36,441 nt of DNA, from NCBI GenBank assembly GCA_020442635.1, contig JAGRJR010000033.1:1-36441 (forward strand), read 5' to 3'. Below the pieces are notes generated by a model. That model had not been told where the DNA came from. It did not search any database and saw only the letters and a program-made list of their open reading frames with translations. Position numbers and translations under genes: made by a program. Source of the DNA: Lysobacterales bacterium (GTDB lineage Bacteria; Pseudomonadota; Gammaproteobacteria; Xanthomonadales; Marinicellaceae). Positions 34,216 to 36,441 of the stretch are shown piece after piece (positions within the stretch are counted from its first letter, which is position 1; every line of letters begins with the position of its first letter).

Positions 34216-36441
34216 TTACTCTAAAACAGTCATGCCTGTTTCTTTAGCTACTTTTTGGACTATCAAAGGTCTAAATGGTTCTGGAACTAAGTTCCCTGGA
34301 TAATTCCCATTCATACTCCTAGAAAAAAATTCTACTTTTACCGTATTATTACCTATTTTAATAACAGTAAAGCCAAATAAATGTTCTCTGTTTGTGCTTG
34401 GGAAAAATTCATCTGCAACTGTTCTATGACCACCACTTCTATCTACCCAGCCATTAGGTATTGGTTGATTTTCTGTACTTGGCCTCATTGCGATTTTTGC
34501 TCTAGTACTACTCCAAACTCCAGAGAAACCTTGAGGGCTAGAGAACGAACCAATCCTTGGCACAATACTATCAGATATAAAACTAGTCGACCTTAAGTAA
34601 AAATAACTGCTAAGCAAACCACTAATTGCTCTAAAACCACCTTGTAAATAATTTCCATTACTTACTGAGTCAGCAGTACCAACAACAGTAGCTACTCCTA
34701 AAACACCGATTAACGCCTTTTGCAATGACTTAACTCTAGACAACGGACCTAATATTGCACCTCCAATTGCTCCATTTACAGCAGCATTTAATATTGCTTC
34801 TCCTGTAGCATCCCTGGACAATGATGCATCTATTGCTCCAAATATTGCTCCAGTTAAAGATCCAACAGCCACTGATTTAGCAACTAATCCAATATTTTGC
34901 GCAGTCATATATTCAGTAATACTGAAATACCCACTAGGATCAATCCCATTCACCGGATCCGCATGCGTGTACAGATACTTGTGTAAACTCTGAGGATCTC
35001 TCAGATTTCCGAAGTACGGATCGAGCCGGTTAAACCGGCCTGTCGCCATGTCGTAATAGCGGGCTCGCAGATATTGCTGGCCAGTTTCAGCATCGAATTG
35101 TTCGCCAGAGTACAGGTAACTCGTTTGTGCGACAACCGGATCGAAACCAATCGCGAGACCATAGGCGTCGTACGCGTAGTTTTCGACGAAGTCGGCGATG
35201 TCATCGACAAGCAATCGGACCGAACCGTGGCCATCCGTCAGGAAGTAGAGAATCTCACCACTCGGTGTTGATGTATTATACCGTGTTTGGTTGAGTTGAT
35301 CGTAACCGAGCGTATAGAGGATCGTTTCGACATCGGATGTCGTCAGGTTGTCGTAGGTGTATTCCTCGAGTACTTGTGAATACCCCGTAAAGTTCATCGG
35401 ATCGTTTAGATATGTCGTGGTTTCGTCAACTTCCAGCGAGCTGTCATTTCCATCGTCGACCGTATGATGCGCGGAGACACGAATACCTTTGTCATCATAT
35501 TCATACTCGGTTACCTCACGTTTACTGATTGATCCACTTGTGTAGGTATCGATCGTTACCTCACTCAAACGACCTTGCAGGTTGTATTCACTAGTGGTGT
35601 CGGTCAAAACGGTAGTCGAGTAAGTTTCCTTGACTTCTTTCCCGGTTTGGAGTGTACCAGTGTAGGTGTACGTGGTCGTTGTATCGTCGGTTTCCATGTT
35701 GGTACCGTCGTCAACGAGTCCGATCACGGTCGATTCAGTTAATAGCTGATCGGCGTTGTTGTAAGTATAGGTGGTCGTCTCATCAATGTCCGAATCGAGA
35801 TCAGTATCCACTTCCTTCTTCAAACGGTTACCAACGAGGTCATACGTGTAGAATGCATGGAAGTCGAGACTGTTGTCCGTGTCATCATCAAATGTCTCTT
35901 CAATCAATCGACCAAGATCATCATACACCCAAGTAAAATCAGACGTGTGTGCCGTGCTGCCATCCCAATAGGTTTCACTAGCTGCTGTACGTTTTCCGTC
36001 TGCTCGAACAGTGTAATCGTATTCAGCAAGTTTGTCATTATTCGAAAGGTCGTTAGGAGTGCCATCCGGAGAGTAATGTGTAATTAAATCCAGCTGGTGC
36101 AGATCATTATATTCATAGATGGTAACGACGCCATTTGCATGGTCCACACGAGTCAAATTCCCTTCGGTATCGTAACTGTAAGTCGTGACTTCCGATGTAG
36201 ACAATACGGAATCATTTCTTTCGATGACCGTGACTGTTTCCAGTCGATCATAAATATCGTAAGTGTATCGGATGTCATTCTGGACGTTTATCGAAGGGTC
36301 ACCTGTCGTCGTTTTCAACTTCCGACCGAAGTCGTCATATTCGTAATTGATGATACCTTCAGGACTACTGATTTGCGTGATCAGACCATCGTCATTGTAA
36401 CTGTAGGTCGTCGTTCCGACAGAAGAATCAATTTGCACGAC
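34216..36441 (-). CDS. Rhs/YD-repeat polymorphic toxin, 5' end beyond the window
   Basis: About 741 codons of an Rhs protein continuing past the window edge (the frame is open through 36441; the GTG at 36438 is not a real start). YD repeats fill the N-terminal part (YEYDDFGRKLK, YEYNDLHQLD, YTYDLVGNRLK). The conserved core end is YLRARYYDMATGRFNRLDP, then YLYTHADPVNGIDPSG. After the junction (about 34930) the tip of about 240 residues has glycine-rich hydrophobic helices (about 34650-34920) that could aid membrane entry, then a hydrophilic C-terminal toxin of unknown type with DRSGGHRTVADEFF. The next gene is a SUKH-like immunity protein. Rhs proteins deliver the tip to rivals. Confidence 0.88.
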   Translation of the reverse strand, partial: VVQIDSSVGTTTYSYNDDGLITQISSPEGIINYEYDDFGRKLKTTTGDPSINVQNDIRYTYDIYDRLETVTVIERNDSVLSTSEVTTYSYDTEGNLTRVDHANGVVTIYEYNDLHQLDLITHYSPDGTPNDLSNNDKLAEYDYTVRADGKRTAASETYWDGSTAHTSDFTWVYDDLGRLIEETFDDDTDNSLDFHAFYTYDLVGNRLKKEVDTDLDSDIDETTTYTYNNADQLLTESTVIGLVDDGTNMETDDTTTTYTYTGTLQTGKEVKETYSTTVLTDTTSEYNLQGRLSEVTIDTYTSGSISKREVTEYEYDDKGIRVSAHHTVDDGNDSSLEVDETTTYLNDPMNFTGYSQVLEEYTYDNLTTSDVETILYTLGYDQLNQTRYNTSTPSGEILYFLTDGHGSVRLLVDDIADFVENYAYDAYGLAIGFDPVVAQTSYLYSGEQFDAETGQQYLRARYYDMATGRFNRLDPYFGNLRDPQSLHKYLYTHADPVNGIDPSGYFSITEYMTAQNIGLVAKSVAVGSLTGAIFGAIDASLSRDATGEAILNAAVNGAIGGAILGPLSRVKSLQKALIGVLGVATVVGTADSVSNGNYLQGGFRAISGLLSSYFYLRSTSFISDSIVPRIGSFSSPQGFSGVWSSTRAKIAMRPSTENQPIPNGWVDRSGGHRTVADEFFPSTNREHLFGFTVIKIGNNTVKVEFFSRSMNGNYPGNLVPEPFRPLIVQKVAKETGMTVLE

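Overview
The window looks like chromosomal DNA of a low-to-moderate GC gammaproteobacterium. The evidence is class III alcohol dehydrogenase plus S-formylglutathione hydrolase, OvoA, MtfA, an EptA-type lipid A transferase, a TIGR04219-type outer-membrane barrel and many secreted proteins with IPTL-CTERM-like, CSLREA or choice-of-anchor-Q architecture. The mix of secreted proteins resembles Marinicella-like marine bacteria, but this is inference from protein style only. Many genes lack a clear Shine-Dalgarno sequence.

Layout: (1) 409-5430, a giant Calx-beta surface protein with exact internal repeats. (2) 5641-9689, a + strand ovothiol cluster (ovoA, a PLP lyase of OvoB type, an MtfA-type peptidase). 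(3) 10030-14578, a small secreted protein, the reverse-strand formaldehyde detoxification pair (frmA/fghA), and a BlaI/M56 (BlaR1-like) pair. The M56 periplasmic domain is homologous to the small secreted protein. (4) 14627-16356, a translationally coupled DUF4166/saccharopine-dehydrogenase-like pair. (5) 16687-21499, a second BlaI/M56 pair on the minus strand, flanked by two secreted-protein genes. The blaI gene and both flanking genes carry the same operator-like palindrome, GGTTA-N6-TAACC. (6) 21794-27763, an EptA-like transferase, a bacterial expansin, two tandem CSLREA beta-helix proteins and a TPR-like protein. (7) 28043-33304, an outer-membrane barrel, an alanine/lysine-rich lipoprotein, two DUF1566 proteins, and an unusual protein with a TonB C-terminal-type domain at its N-terminus followed by a beta-propeller. 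(8) 33318-36441, a decayed repeat-bearing coding fragment, a SUKH-like immunity gene, and the 3' end of an Rhs toxin gene running off the window.

The strongest candidates for something undescribed are these. First, a self-contained BlaI/M56 signalling island whose operator overlaps the -10 box of two neighbouring secreted-protein genes. Second, an M56 sensor whose periplasmic domain also exists as a free secreted protein and which has a well-placed internal ribosome binding site and start. Third, a short recurring motif, roughly [DE]-[LF]-I-[FY]-x-x-[GS]-F-[ED], at the C-terminus of several secreted proteins (including the expansin) and once just after a signal peptide.
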